64,000 nt of DNA from Ga0077527 sp964486865 (GTDB lineage: Bacteria > Pseudomonadota > Gammaproteobacteria > Burkholderiales > SG8-41): the NCBI GenBank assembly GCA_964486865.1, contig CAZAOZ010000001.1:1-64000 (forward strand), given 5' to 3'. Every line of letters begins with the position of its first letter. The first letter of the stretch is position 1. Positions 33,550-42,215 of this stretch are shown here, piece after piece. The position numbers and the translations under genes are program-made. The notes under the pieces were generated by a model. The model made no database searches. It saw only the letters and a list, made by a program, of their open reading frames with translations, and had not been told where the DNA came from.

Positions 33550-34935
33550 ATGACCATTCCGCTGCTGACCGAACTGCCGTACCGCGCCGACAGCGCCGCG
33601 CTGTTTGAAGCCGTGGCCGACCGGCCGTGGGCGGTATTCCTCGACAGCGGCCTGCATTACCCAGGACAGGCGCGCTACGACATCATCACCGCCGAGCCGC
33701 ATGTGCGGCTGGTGACGCGCGGCGCGATGACCGAAGTGCATGCCGAGGGCACCGAACTGTCGCGCGCCGATCCGTTCGAGCTGCTGCGCACGCATCTGGC
33801 GATGGATCCTGCAGCGGCGGGCGACCTGCCGTTCAGCGGCGGCGCCATCGGCTATTTCGGCTACGATCTGGCGCGCCGCATCGAGCGCCTGCCCGCGCGC
33901 GCGCGCGATATCGAGCGCATCCCGGACATGGTGCTCGGTATTTACGACTGGGCGGTGGTCGTTGATCATTCCGAACGCCGCGCGTGGCTGGCAGGGCAGG
34001 GGCGTGACCCCGATACCGACCGCAAGTGGGATGCGCTGGTGCGTCTGTTCAGTGACGCGCCGCCTGAGCGCCGCCGTGTACCGTTTCGCGTCACGTCACC
34101 CGTCAATTCCAATTTCACGCCGCTGGGTTACAGCCACGCCTTCAACCGCGTGCTCGATTACATCCGCGCCGGCGACTGCTATCAGGTCAATCTCGCACAG
34201 CGCTTCTCGGCGCGCGCCGAGGGCGACCCGTGGCTGGCGTATCAGCGGCTGCGCCTGATCAATCCCGCGCCCTATTCGGCTTACATCAGCACGCCCTATG
34301 CGCAGATCCTGTCGGCCTCACCGGAGCGTTTTCTGAGCGTGCGCAACGGGCAGGTGGAAACCAGGCCGATCAAGGGCACCCGGCCGCGCGCCGGACATGC
34401 GCGGCTCGACGCGGAACTGATCGCGGAACTGGTGGCCAGCGAAAAAGACCGCGCCGAGAATCTGATGATCGTCGATCTGCTGCGCAATGACCTGTCGAAA
34501 AACTGCGCGCTGGGTTCAGTCAGGGTGCCGCGGCTGTTCGAGGTGGAAAGTTTCGCCACCGTGCATCACCTAGTCAGCACGGTGACCGGCCAACTGGCGT
34601 CGGGGCGCGACGCCATTGACCTGCTGCGCGGCGCGTTTCCCGGCGGCTCGATCACCGGCGCGCCCAAGGTGCGGGCGATGCAGATCATCGAGGAACTCGA
34701 ACCGCATCGCCGCGGCGTGTATTGCGGCGCCATCGGCTATGTCGGTTACGACGGCAACATGGATACCAATATCGCCATCCGCACGCTGGTGCATTCGCAC
34801 GGCACGGTGCGCTTCTGGGCGGGCGGCGGCATCGTTGCCGACTCGCAGCGCGACGCCGAATACCAGGAAACCTTCGACAAGGCCGCGGCGCTGCTCAGCC
34901 TGCTGCAGCAAAGCGCCGCGAGCGCCAGCGCGTAA
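33550..34935 (+). CDS. pabB: Aminodeoxychorismate synthase component I
   Basis: This 461-residue chorismate-utilising enzyme of folate synthesis makes 4-amino-4-deoxychorismate with glutamine-derived ammonia. The PabB-specific motif PIKGT (273-277), whose Lys275 attacks chorismate, separates it from TrpE. SEKDRAENLMIVDLLRNDLS, GSITGAPKVRAM and CGAIGYVGYDG are the conserved chorismate-binding stretches. No fused lyase (PabC) domain is present, unlike in some betaproteobacteria. The promoter lies in the 260-base divergent gap with the sugar dehydrogenase gene. Confidence 0.93.
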   Translation: MTIPLLTELPYRADSAALFEAVADRPWAVFLDSGLHYPGQARYDIITAEPHVRLVTRGAMTEVHAEGTELSRADPFELLRTHLAMDPAAAGDLPFSGGAIGYFGYDLARRIERLPARARDIERIPDMVLGIYDWAVVVDHSERRAWLAGQGRDPDTDRKWDALVRLFSDAPPERRRVPFRVTSPVNSNFTPLGYSHAFNRVLDYIRAGDCYQVNLAQRFSARAEGDPWLAYQRLRLINPAPYSAYISTPYAQILSASPERFLSVRNGQVETRPIKGTRPRAGHARLDAELIAELVASEKDRAENLMIVDLLRNDLSKNCALGSVRVPRLFEVESFATVHHLVSTVTGQLASGRDAIDLLRGAFPGGSITGAPKVRAMQIIEELEPHRRGVYCGAIGYVGYDGNMDTNIAIRTLVHSHGTVRFWAGGGIVADSQRDAEYQETFDKAAALLSLLQQSAASASA

Positions 34936-35000
34936 TAACAGTCACTGTTTTGTAACGTAGTCGTCGTACCGTTCTGGGCTTTCCTGATAAAGAGGTATTC

Positions 35001-36926
35001 ATGAGCCACAGTTACAGCGACGGGCGTTCCCTCAATATCTCTTCAAGTCAGAGTTTTGAGCAGATTCTCGAAGCGCGGCTGTCGCGCCGCCAGGTGCTGC
35101 AAGGCACAGCGGCGCTGGCGCTCGCCGGCAGCCTGCCGCTGTCCCTTGCCGGTTGCGCGACCGGACTGAAGCGCGAACTCCATCTCGGTTTCCGCGGCAT
35201 TTCAACATCTGCAGCTGATACGGTTCGCGTTCCCGAAGGTTATGCGGCAACGACGTTCTACGCTTGGGGCGATCCCATAGGCCACCCATCCGGCGCGCCG
35301 GCATTCAAGCCGGATGCCGGCAATACCGCCGATGAACAGGCGTTGCAGGCGGGCATGCATCACGATGGCATGCATTACTTTCCGTTGCCGTACGGTTCGG
35401 ATAACTCCGTGAACGGTTTGCTGGTGATGAACCACGAATACACCGACGATGGCCTGTTGCATACCGATGGCTTCGCCAACTGGAGCGCCGAAAAAGTGCG
35501 CAAGTCGCAGAACGCGCACGGCTGTTCGGTGATCGAGGTGCGCGCGAACGGGGGACGCTGGGAAATCGTGCGTCCGTCCCGATATGCGCGCCGGGTGACC
35601 GCGCGCACGCCGATGCGGATCGCCGGCCCGGCAGCGGGCACTGTCGGCATGAAAACCGTGGCCGATCCGTCCGGACTGGAAGTGCTCGGCACATTCAACA
35701 ACTGCGCGCACGGCTACACGCCGTGGGGCACTTATCTGACCTGCGAAGAAAACTGGGATGGCTATTTCACCAACGACGGCACGCTGACGGCGGACCAGCG
35801 GCGCAACGGCATCAGCGTCGCCGGCCGTGGTTATCGCTGGGACGAGTTCGACGAACGTTTTGATGCCGGTGACCATCCCAACGAACCCAATCGTCATGGC
35901 TGGGTGGTCGAGTTCGATCCGTACGATCCACAGTCGAAGCCGGCCAAACGCACGGCGCTGGGGCGGTTCAGCCACGAGGGTGCATGGCCGGCGCCAGCGA
36001 GCGATGGCCGGCTGGTGATTTACATGGGGGATGACCGGATATTCGAATACATCTACAAGTTTGTGTCGCGCGATGCCTGGAACCGCGCGGATCGCCATGC
36101 CAACCGCAATATCCTCGATCACGGTACGCTCTACGTCGCGAAGTTCAACGACGACGGCAGCGGTCAATGGTTGCCGCTGGTGTTCGGCACGGGTCCGCTG
36201 ACGGCAGGCAACGGCTTTGCGAGTCAGGCCGAGGTGCTGATTCGTACTCGCGCCGCGGCCGATGCTGTCGGCGCCACCAAAATGGACCGGCCGGAATGGA
36301 TCGCGGTGCATCCGGCGACGAACGAAGTGTATTGCACGCTCACCAACAACAGTCAGCGCGGCGCCAAAGACCGGCCGGGCGCCGACAAAGCCAATCCGCG
36401 TGTGAACAATGTGTACGGCCACATCATCCGCTGGCGCGAAGCCGGCAACGACCCTGCAGGCGTGAAGTTCGAGTGGGACATTTTTGCCATGTGCGGCGAC
36501 CCGCAGCATCCCGATGCGGCGCGCGGCGGCAACATCAAGGGCGACGCTTACGGCAGCCCCGACGGTCTGTGGTTCGACGACAGCGGCCTGCTGTGGATAC
36601 AGACCGATGTATCGACCCGTACGCAAAACAAGGGGCATTACGAGCGCATGGGCAACAACCAGATGCTCGCGGCGGATGTCCGCACCGGCGAAACACGCCG
36701 TTTTCTCACCGGCCCCAATGGTTGTGAAGTCACCGGCGCGGTGATGACGCCGGATGCGCGCACGATGTTCGTCAACATCCAGCATCCCGGCGAGACGGCA
36801 TCGGAGCGCAGTGATCCGCGAAACCCCAAGGCCGTCAGCACCTGGCCCGATGGCCCGTCGGGCGGGCGGCCGCGCTCGGCGACAGTGGTGATTCGCAAGA
36901 GCGATGGCGGAATCATCGGTAGCTGA
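35001..36926 (+). CDS. PhoX-family alkaline phosphatase (DUF839)
   Basis: This 641-residue extracytoplasmic protein has a twin-arginine signal (SRRQVLQG, Arg29-Arg30) whose end also reads as a lipobox (SLAGC, Cys52). The PhoX features LLVMNHEYTDDG, FNNCAHGYTPWGTYLTCEENWDGYF, HGWVVEFDP, MGDDRIFEYIYKFVS and GDAYGSPDGLWFDDSGLLW carry the acidic iron/calcium ligands. PhoX enzymes release phosphate from organic esters, often under phosphate limitation. No PHO box was recognised. The ATG follows AAGAGG. Confidence 0.93.
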   Translation: MSHSYSDGRSLNISSSQSFEQILEARLSRRQVLQGTAALALAGSLPLSLAGCATGLKRELHLGFRGISTSAADTVRVPEGYAATTFYAWGDPIGHPSGAPAFKPDAGNTADEQALQAGMHHDGMHYFPLPYGSDNSVNGLLVMNHEYTDDGLLHTDGFANWSAEKVRKSQNAHGCSVIEVRANGGRWEIVRPSRYARRVTARTPMRIAGPAAGTVGMKTVADPSGLEVLGTFNNCAHGYTPWGTYLTCEENWDGYFTNDGTLTADQRRNGISVAGRGYRWDEFDERFDAGDHPNEPNRHGWVVEFDPYDPQSKPAKRTALGRFSHEGAWPAPASDGRLVIYMGDDRIFEYIYKFVSRDAWNRADRHANRNILDHGTLYVAKFNDDGSGQWLPLVFGTGPLTAGNGFASQAEVLIRTRAAADAVGATKMDRPEWIAVHPATNEVYCTLTNNSQRGAKDRPGADKANPRVNNVYGHIIRWREAGNDPAGVKFEWDIFAMCGDPQHPDAARGGNIKGDAYGSPDGLWFDDSGLLWIQTDVSTRTQNKGHYERMGNNQMLAADVRTGETRRFLTGPNGCEVTGAVMTPDARTMFVNIQHPGETASERSDPRNPKAVSTWPDGPSGGRPRSATVVIRKSDGGIIGS

Positions 36927-36979
36927 GCAGTTTCCGGTTTTATGACATCATCACGCTTCGTATATTACGGAGGGCGATG

Positions 36980-37156
36980 ATGGCCGTACAGGAACTGACC
37001 CAGGAAAATTTTGAAAGCACCGTTACCGGCAACAACATGGTGATTATCGACTTCTGGGCGCCGTGGTGTGGTCCCGCGCCGCGACTCGTTAGCCGCAGGC
37101 CCGTTTGCGGGAGCGGCGCGCCAGGGGCCGCAAGTGGCTCACTGGACAGGAGTTGA
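36980..37156 (+). pseudogene. 5'-truncated-duplicate thioredoxin gene broken at the CGPC motif
   Basis: An ATG after ACGGAGGG begins MAVQELTQENFESTVTGNNM and continues to WAPWCGP, matching the intact thioredoxin gene downstream in 31 of 32 residues. It then runs into unrelated sequence (APRLVSRRPVCGSG...) and stops at 37154-37156. The break falls exactly before the second active-site Cys, where a hairpin element begins (37075). Against the intact copy I count about 12 synonymous and one amino-acid-changing codon differences. This looks like an old functional paralogue that lost its body, not a fresh duplication. An ATG codon just before (36977) is an alternative start. Confidence 0.88.
37075..37120. 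repeat. Covarying hairpin element, copy 2
   Basis: CGCGCCGC (37075-37082) and GCGGCGCG (37113-37120) form a perfect 8-bp stem around a 30-nt loop beginning GACTCGTTAGCCGCAGGCC. The loop matches copy 1 (9366-9395) at 27 of 30 positions, and both contain an inner CCCG/CGGG stem. The outer stems of the two copies are different sequences, yet each is fully self-complementary. It sits at the breakpoint of the truncated thioredoxin gene. Confidence 0.88.
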
Positions 37157-37160
37157 GACC

Positions 37161-37532
37161 GTGGCTGTCCATGAACTGACTCAAGAAAATTTTGAAAGCA
37201 CGGTCACCGGCAATAACATGGTGATCATTGATTTCTGGGCGCCGTGGTGCGGCCCCTGCAAGGGTTTTGCGCCGGTGTTCAAGGCGGCGTCCGAAAAACA
37301 TCCGGACGTGGTGTTCGCCAAGGTTAATTCCGACGATGAGCAGGCGCTGGCGGGGCATTTCGGCATTCGCTCGATTCCGACCATCATGCTGTTCCGCGAG
37401 GAAGTGATCGTGTTCATGCAGGCCGGCGCGTTGCCGGCTTCCGGTCTGGACAGCGTGCTGACCCAGGTGAAAGCGCTGGACATGGATCAGGTGCGGCGTG
37501 ACATTGCCGCACAGCAGGCGCAGCAGAAATAA
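37161..37532 (+). CDS. Thioredoxin-family protein
   Basis: This 123-residue thioredoxin has the redox motif WCGPC (Cys30, Cys33) and the cis-proline loop SIPTIMLF, followed by a charged, Gln-rich C-terminus about 15 residues longer than E. coli TrxA. It starts with GTG behind AGGAG. The zinc-binding N-terminal extension of TrxC is absent. It is a general disulfide reductase of the cytoplasm. A broken paralogue lies immediately upstream on the same strand. Confidence 0.95.
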   Translation: MAVHELTQENFESTVTGNNMVIIDFWAPWCGPCKGFAPVFKAASEKHPDVVFAKVNSDDEQALAGHFGIRSIPTIMLFREEVIVFMQAGALPASGLDSVLTQVKALDMDQVRRDIAAQQAQQK

Positions 37533-37595
37533 AAGCAAACCAGGACAAACGGTGATTGCCGCGCCGGTGCCGCGCGGCGGCTCGCGGCCCCGCGG

Positions 37596-38564
37596 TTATT
37601 GCACCTTGATGCCGGCCTGCTTGACCACTTTCACCCATAGCGCGAGATCCTCGCGGATGAACTTGCCGAGTTCTTCGCTGCTGCCGGGCTGAACTTCAGC
37701 GCCCAATGCGGTAAAACGCTCGCGTACCGCAGCCGTCGCCAGCACTTTGGTCAGCGTGTCGTTAAGCCGTGTGATCACCTCGCGCGGCGTGGCGGCGGGC
37801 GCCAGTATGCCGGTGACCGTGCTGGCGTCGAATCCGGGCACACCGGATTCGGCGAGCGTAGGCACTTCCGGCAATGCCGCGGCGCGTTTGGCGGTGGTTA
37901 CCGCAATCGCGCGGATGCGCTGCGACTGGATGAACGGCAGCGCCGACGAAATCTGATCGACATGCGCAAACATGTGGCCGGCGACCAGGTCCATCAGCGC
38001 GGGACCGCTGCCTTTGTACGGCACCAGGTTCATTTTCGCGCCGGTGCGGATCATGAACAGTTCGGCAATCAGATGATTGGTGGTGCCGACCCCGGCGTTG
38101 GCCATCAGCATGTTGCCGCCGTGGGCCTTGGCCACGGCGATCAGCTCTTTGGTGGTTTTCGCCGGCACTGACGGATGCACGACCACAACCAGCGGCACTA
38201 CGGCGATGCGGCCCACCGGCGCCAGGTCGCGCACGATGTCATAGGGCAGATTGGTGTACAGCGCCGGCCCGTTGGTCATCACGCTGCTGGAGGCCACCAT
38301 GATCGTATAACCATCCGGCGCGGCCCGCGCCACGGCATTGGTGCCGATGGAGCCGCCGGTACCGCCGGGGCGGTTCTCGACCAGCATCTGCTGTTTCAGC
38401 AGTTCGGTCATGCCGGGGGCGATGATGCGGGCGGTGATATCGACATTGCCGCCGGGCGCGAACGGCACCAGCATGCGTACCGGTTTGGACGGGTAAGCCT
38501 GTGCCGCGGCGCCGGAGGCAACAATCGCAGTGAGCAGCGCGCAGATGAGGCGGGGGTGAGTCAT
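37596..38564 (-). CDS. Bug/TctC-family periplasmic binding protein (third)
   Basis: This 322-residue Bug receptor has a signal peptide of about 21 residues (cleavage after GAAAQ), then AYPSKPVRMLVPFAPGGNVD, QQMLVENRPGGTGGSIG and NLVPYKGSGPALMDL. All are standard for the family, and the Asp after the PGG loop that binds the ligand carboxylate through water is present. It is divergent from an alpha/beta hydrolase gene only about 110 bases away. The two may work on the same ester or ring compound, but that is only a neighbourhood argument. No TctAB permease is nearby. Confidence 0.92.
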   Translation of the reverse strand: MTHPRLICALLTAIVASGAAAQAYPSKPVRMLVPFAPGGNVDITARIIAPGMTELLKQQMLVENRPGGTGGSIGTNAVARAAPDGYTIMVASSSVMTNGPALYTNLPYDIVRDLAPVGRIAVVPLVVVVHPSVPAKTTKELIAVAKAHGGNMLMANAGVGTTNHLIAELFMIRTGAKMNLVPYKGSGPALMDLVAGHMFAHVDQISSALPFIQSQRIRAIAVTTAKRAAALPEVPTLAESGVPGFDASTVTGILAPAATPREVITRLNDTLTKVLATAAVRERFTALGAEVQPGSSEELGKFIREDLALWVKVVKQAGIKVQ

Positions 38565-38676
38565 GGGTTTTTCTCCGGCGTGGGTAATGAGGTCATGTTT
38601 TGCCGTGCAAGCACGTCATGTTTTCATTCCGTTCCCCATCTGTCAAACTGCGGCGCTTCGCATGAGAGGAGTTTGC

Positions 38677-39840
38677 ATGTCTGCACGCGGTTTCTGGATT
38701 GATCATTTCCCCGGCAATTTCCTGTGGTCGAATGCCGCGCTGGCGTGCAAGGGCATGGCCCCGTACGGCGTGGTGGCGATGGATGAGATCGACCGCATTG
38801 CCGAGCGCCTGAAGCCGCGGCAGGGCGAGCCGCAGGCCTGGCAGGAGGAGTGGTGTGCGATGGCGGCGCAGATTGAAAAAACTGCGGATGCTGCGGCCGG
38901 GCAGGGGAAGAGCCGCACGGCGGGCAATTACTATATGCGCGCCGGCAATTATTACTACACCGGCGAGCGGTTCATTCCGCCGGGTGATGCCAAGCGCGAA
39001 GTCGGGCAAAAGGCTTACCGCTGTTATCGCGAGGGTTTGCAGCGCGGTTATCCGAACGTGGAATTCGTTGAAGTGCCTTATCTGGGCGTGACGCTGCCGG
39101 CATTGTTCATGAAGGCGCCGGATGCACCGGTGCGCGCGCCGACCGTGGTGATTTTCAACGGCATGGACAACTGCAAGGAGATGAGCGTCATCTTCGCCGG
39201 GCTGGAGTTCGCCAAGCGCGGCATGCATACGCTGGCCATCGACGGGCCGGGGCAGGGCGAGACCCTGCGTTTCCGCGGCATCCACAGCCGTTACGATTAC
39301 GAAGTGCCGGGTACGGCGGCGTACGAGTATGTGGCGCAGCGCGCCGACGTCGATCCGGCGCGCGTGGTGATCATGGGCTACAGCTTCGGCGGCTATTACT
39401 CGGGTCGTATCGCCGCCTTCGAGCAGCGCTATGCCGCGGGCGTGGCGATGACGGCGCTGCACTGGGATCTGGCGGCGTGGCAGATCCGCATCAAGGAAAA
39501 AGCGCAGCAGGACGGTGCCAAGGTGGCGCAATCCAACTTCCAGTTTCAGTGGGTGGTGGGTGCGGCGGATGCCGATGCCGGCATCGAAGTCGCGAAACGT
39601 TTCACGCTGAAAGACGTGGCCGGGCAGATCCGGATGCCGTTCCTGATCACCCACGGCGCCAACGACCGCGTGGTGCCGGTGGAGAATGCGCAAAAACTCC
39701 ATGACGCCGTCGGCGCGAAGAAAAAAACGCTGCGCATTTTCAGCGCGGAGGACGGCGGTGCCGAACACGCCCATGTCGACAACCGGCAGGTGGGCGTTGA
39801 TTTTGTTGCGGATTGGATAATCGCGAATATTCCGGGCTGA
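38677..39840 (+). CDS. Alpha/beta hydrolase, FrsA/DHPON-hydrolase type
   Basis: This 387-residue hydrolase has a long helical N-terminal cap (about 140 residues, with SRTAGNYYMRAGNYYY) before the alpha/beta core. The nucleophile elbow is GYSFGG; an Asp follows in HGANDRVVP and a His near the end (EDGGAEHAHVD). This layout resembles 2,6-dihydroxypseudooxynicotine hydrolase and other C-C bond hydrolases with an N-terminal cap, as well as esterases. The ATG at 38677 follows GAGAGGAG; the longer open frame upstream is not needed. Confidence 0.88.
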   Translation: MSARGFWIDHFPGNFLWSNAALACKGMAPYGVVAMDEIDRIAERLKPRQGEPQAWQEEWCAMAAQIEKTADAAAGQGKSRTAGNYYMRAGNYYYTGERFIPPGDAKREVGQKAYRCYREGLQRGYPNVEFVEVPYLGVTLPALFMKAPDAPVRAPTVVIFNGMDNCKEMSVIFAGLEFAKRGMHTLAIDGPGQGETLRFRGIHSRYDYEVPGTAAYEYVAQRADVDPARVVIMGYSFGGYYSGRIAAFEQRYAAGVAMTALHWDLAAWQIRIKEKAQQDGAKVAQSNFQFQWVVGAADADAGIEVAKRFTLKDVAGQIRMPFLITHGANDRVVPVENAQKLHDAVGAKKKTLRIFSAEDGGAEHAHVDNRQVGVDFVADWIIANIPG

Positions 39841-39910
39841 ATGCCGCCCGGCGTGTTGCGCCGGCAGCATGATATAAAGATGCATATTTTCATTTTTCCC
39901 GGAGGCAGTC

Positions 39911-40513
39911 ATGCAGGATCGCAAGGCCGTTACCAGTGTTCCCATCAACGATCTGGCGGCGCGCCGCTGGAGTCCGCGGGCATTTGATGTCAATCGCGGC
40001 GTGACGCCGTTGCAGATTGCGGCATTGCTTGAGGCGGCGCGCTGGGCGCCGTCGTGCAATGGCGCCGAGCCGTGGCGTTTTCTGATGTGGAATCGCGCAG
40101 CGGATACGCAGGGGTGGCAGAAAGCGTTTGACTGCCTGTCGGACAACAACAAGAAATGGGTCAAGAACGTGCCGTTGCTGTTTCTGTCCTGCGCGGGCGC
40201 GATTTTCGAACACAACAGTCAGCCCAACCGCTGGGCCCAGCACGACACCGGCATGGCCGCGCTGTCGTTGGCGCTGGAAGCGGTAGCGCAGGGACTGGCG
40301 GCGCACCAGATGGGCGGTTTCGATATTGCCAAAACCCGCGCCGCCTTCGCGATTCCCGACGACTGGACGCCGATGGCGATGATTGCCGTCGGCTACCAGG
40401 CGGAGCCCGACGTGCTCGATGAGGAAACCAAGGCCAAGGAACTGAAGCCGCGCGGGCGCAAGGCCATAGGCGAACGGTTTTACGCCGGCGCCTGGGGTAA
40501 GGCTGCCGGCTGA
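39911..40513 (+). CDS. Nitroreductase-family FMN enzyme
   Basis: This 200-residue protein has the nitroreductase fold pattern: RRWSPRAFDV near the start, LEAARWAPSCNGAEPWRFLM for FMN, and a Gly-Ala helix region LEAVAQGLAAHQMGGFD. Family members reduce nitro groups, quinones or flavins with NAD(P)H; the substrate here is unknown. A GGAGG site precedes the ATG. It follows the hydrolase gene by 70 bases on the same strand and may be co-transcribed. Confidence 0.92.
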   Translation: MQDRKAVTSVPINDLAARRWSPRAFDVNRGVTPLQIAALLEAARWAPSCNGAEPWRFLMWNRAADTQGWQKAFDCLSDNNKKWVKNVPLLFLSCAGAIFEHNSQPNRWAQHDTGMAALSLALEAVAQGLAAHQMGGFDIAKTRAAFAIPDDWTPMAMIAVGYQAEPDVLDEETKAKELKPRGRKAIGERFYAGAWGKAAG

Positions 40514-40528
40514 GCGGCGGCTGCCGGA

Positions 40529-40969
40529 TTACGCGGCCACTTTTGTCTGGCGCGGCGCCAGGGTGCCGGAGGCCATGGCGGCCGGCGCTTCGCTGTTGGG
40601 GAAATTGAATTCGAGCAGGGTGCCGATCGGATCGCGCAGGAAAATCTGGTAGCCGGCGTCGGCGACGTTCTGCTGTTCGTAGGCGATTTTCATGCCGTCC
40701 AGTTTGGCGCGGAATTCAGCGGCGCCGTGGACCTGGAAGGCGACATGGTCGATGCTGCTGTGGTGCTTTTCCTGCAGGAATCCTTCGGCGCAGCGCGCGC
40801 TGACATGGACGATCGGGTGGTCGTCCAGATACAGCCAGATGCCGGGATTGGGGAAACTCGGGCGCGGTCCTTTTTTCAGGCCGATGACCTCGCCGTAGAA
40901 TTTTTCAATCCTCCCGAGGTCGCCTGGGGTGCAGCGGATGTTGAGGTGATGAATGCGGTCGATTTTCAT
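40529..40969 (-). CDS. VOC-family (glyoxalase/dioxygenase fold) protein
   Basis: This 146-residue single vicinal-oxygen-chelate domain has IHHLNIRCTPGDLGRIEKFY at the start with the first His metal ligand, SSIDHVAFQVHG in the middle with the second, and LRDPIGTLLEFNF at the end with the Glu ligand. A metal site is therefore probable. Members include glyoxalase, fosfomycin resistance and ring-cleaving enzymes, and nothing selects between them. It converges with the nitroreductase gene (15 bases between stops) and is divergent from a Bug gene. Confidence 0.9.
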   Translation of the reverse strand: MKIDRIHHLNIRCTPGDLGRIEKFYGEVIGLKKGPRPSFPNPGIWLYLDDHPIVHVSARCAEGFLQEKHHSSIDHVAFQVHGAAEFRAKLDGMKIAYEQQNVADAGYQIFLRDPIGTLLEFNFPNSEAPAAMASGTLAPRQTKVAA

Positions 40970-41149
40970 GGGCTGACTCCATGGGGACGGGCGGGAACGG
41001 ATATTTTCAATGATACATCCTGCGAACAGGCCCTGACAGGCTGCCCCGCGCCACAGCGCAAAACCATGTCGTCCGCATTGTGCAGACTGCGGCTAGCGCT
41101 TAACATGGCGGCTGTAAAAGACCATACTCAAAAAATGGAGGAGAGCGGC

Positions 41150-42121
41150 ATGAAAACAACAGTTATCAAGGGGTTGTCTCTACTGGTCATGGCGCTGGTC
41201 GCCGGCGTCGCCTGCGCGCAGAAATTTCCGGATCGCCCGATCCGCATGATCGTGCCGCTGCCGCCGGGATCGGCGAGCGATTTTCTGGCACGCACGCTGG
41301 GCGTGCACCTGACGGAACTGTACAGCCAGCAGGTCGTGGTCGATAACCGGCCCGGTGCCGGTGGTCTGATCGGCAGTTCCATCCTGTCCAAGGCAAGCTC
41401 CGACGGCTACACCTACGCCATGGTCGCGCCGCCGCATACCGTGGGCGCGCTGCTGCAGAAAATTCCGCCGTACCATCCGCTGCGCGATTTCACGATGGTC
41501 ACCGAAGTCGCATCGATACCGAACATTCTCGCGGTGACGCCCGGCCTGCCGGCGCGCAACATCAAGGAACTGGTGGCGTTGCTGAAAACCAATCCGTCGA
41601 AATACAACTACGCCTCGCTGGGTGTGGGTACGCTCGCGCATATCGGGGCCGAAATTTTCAACCAGGCCGCAGGCGTGCGCACGGTGCATGTGCCGTTCAA
41701 GGCGGTGCCCGATGCGTTCGGTGAAACAATTTCGGGTCGCGTGCATTACCTGGTGTTCACGGTGCCGACGATTTCGCCGATGGTGCGCGACGGCCGCCTG
41801 CGCCCGCTGGCGGTGACCTCCGCCAAACGCAACCCGGCGTTCCCGAACATTCCGTCCATCGTCGAGGAAGGGTTGCCGGCGGCGCAGTCCGACGGCTGGT
41901 TCGGCATCGTCGGTCCCGCCGGCGTGCCGAAAAAGATCGTGACGCAACTGGCCGCGGACGTGAAAAAAATCATCACGCAGCCGCGGGTCAGGGAAACGTT
42001 CGAGAAGCAGGGCGCGGAAGCGGCGGTGAATTCCAGCCCCGAGGTTTTCGACAAGCTGATGAAAGCCGAATACGCCCGCTACGTGAAGCTGGTCAAGGAC
42101 GTCGGACTAACTCCCCAGTAA
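41150..42121 (+). CDS. Bug/TctC-family periplasmic binding protein (fourth)
   Basis: This 323-residue Bug receptor has a signal peptide (MKTTVIKGLSLLVMALVAGV, cleavage after ACAQ), then KFPDRPIRMIVPLPPGSASD, QQVVVDNRPGAGG and HVPFKAVPDAFGE. The long open frame upstream is the shadow of the VOC gene; ATG 41150 has a GGAGGAGAG site. It stands alone between the VOC gene and the convergent efflux operon. As with the other three copies, no membrane component is encoded nearby. Confidence 0.92.
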   Translation: MKTTVIKGLSLLVMALVAGVACAQKFPDRPIRMIVPLPPGSASDFLARTLGVHLTELYSQQVVVDNRPGAGGLIGSSILSKASSDGYTYAMVAPPHTVGALLQKIPPYHPLRDFTMVTEVASIPNILAVTPGLPARNIKELVALLKTNPSKYNYASLGVGTLAHIGAEIFNQAAGVRTVHVPFKAVPDAFGETISGRVHYLVFTVPTISPMVRDGRLRPLAVTSAKRNPAFPNIPSIVEEGLPAAQSDGWFGIVGPAGVPKKIVTQLAADVKKIITQPRVRETFEKQGAEAAVNSSPEVFDKLMKAEYARYVKLVKDVGLTPQ

Positions 42122-42130
42122 CAGCGAGTG

Positions 42131-42215
42131 CGGAATGATGAGTGAGGAGTGATGAGCGAAAACCCGCACATGGTTTCAGTTCATCACTCCGCGCTCATCA
42201 CTCATCACTTCGACT
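42131..42215. repeat. Inverted repeat of GAGTGATGA words
   Basis: GAGTGATGAGCG (42147-42158) pairs perfectly over 12 bp with CGCTCATCACTC (42192-42203). Both arms continue as near-repeats of ATGATGAGTGAGGAGTGATGA and its complement. It lies between the convergent Bug and outer-membrane factor genes and may act as a terminator. The stop codon of the outer-membrane factor (42205-42207) is inside the right arm. Confidence 0.9.
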
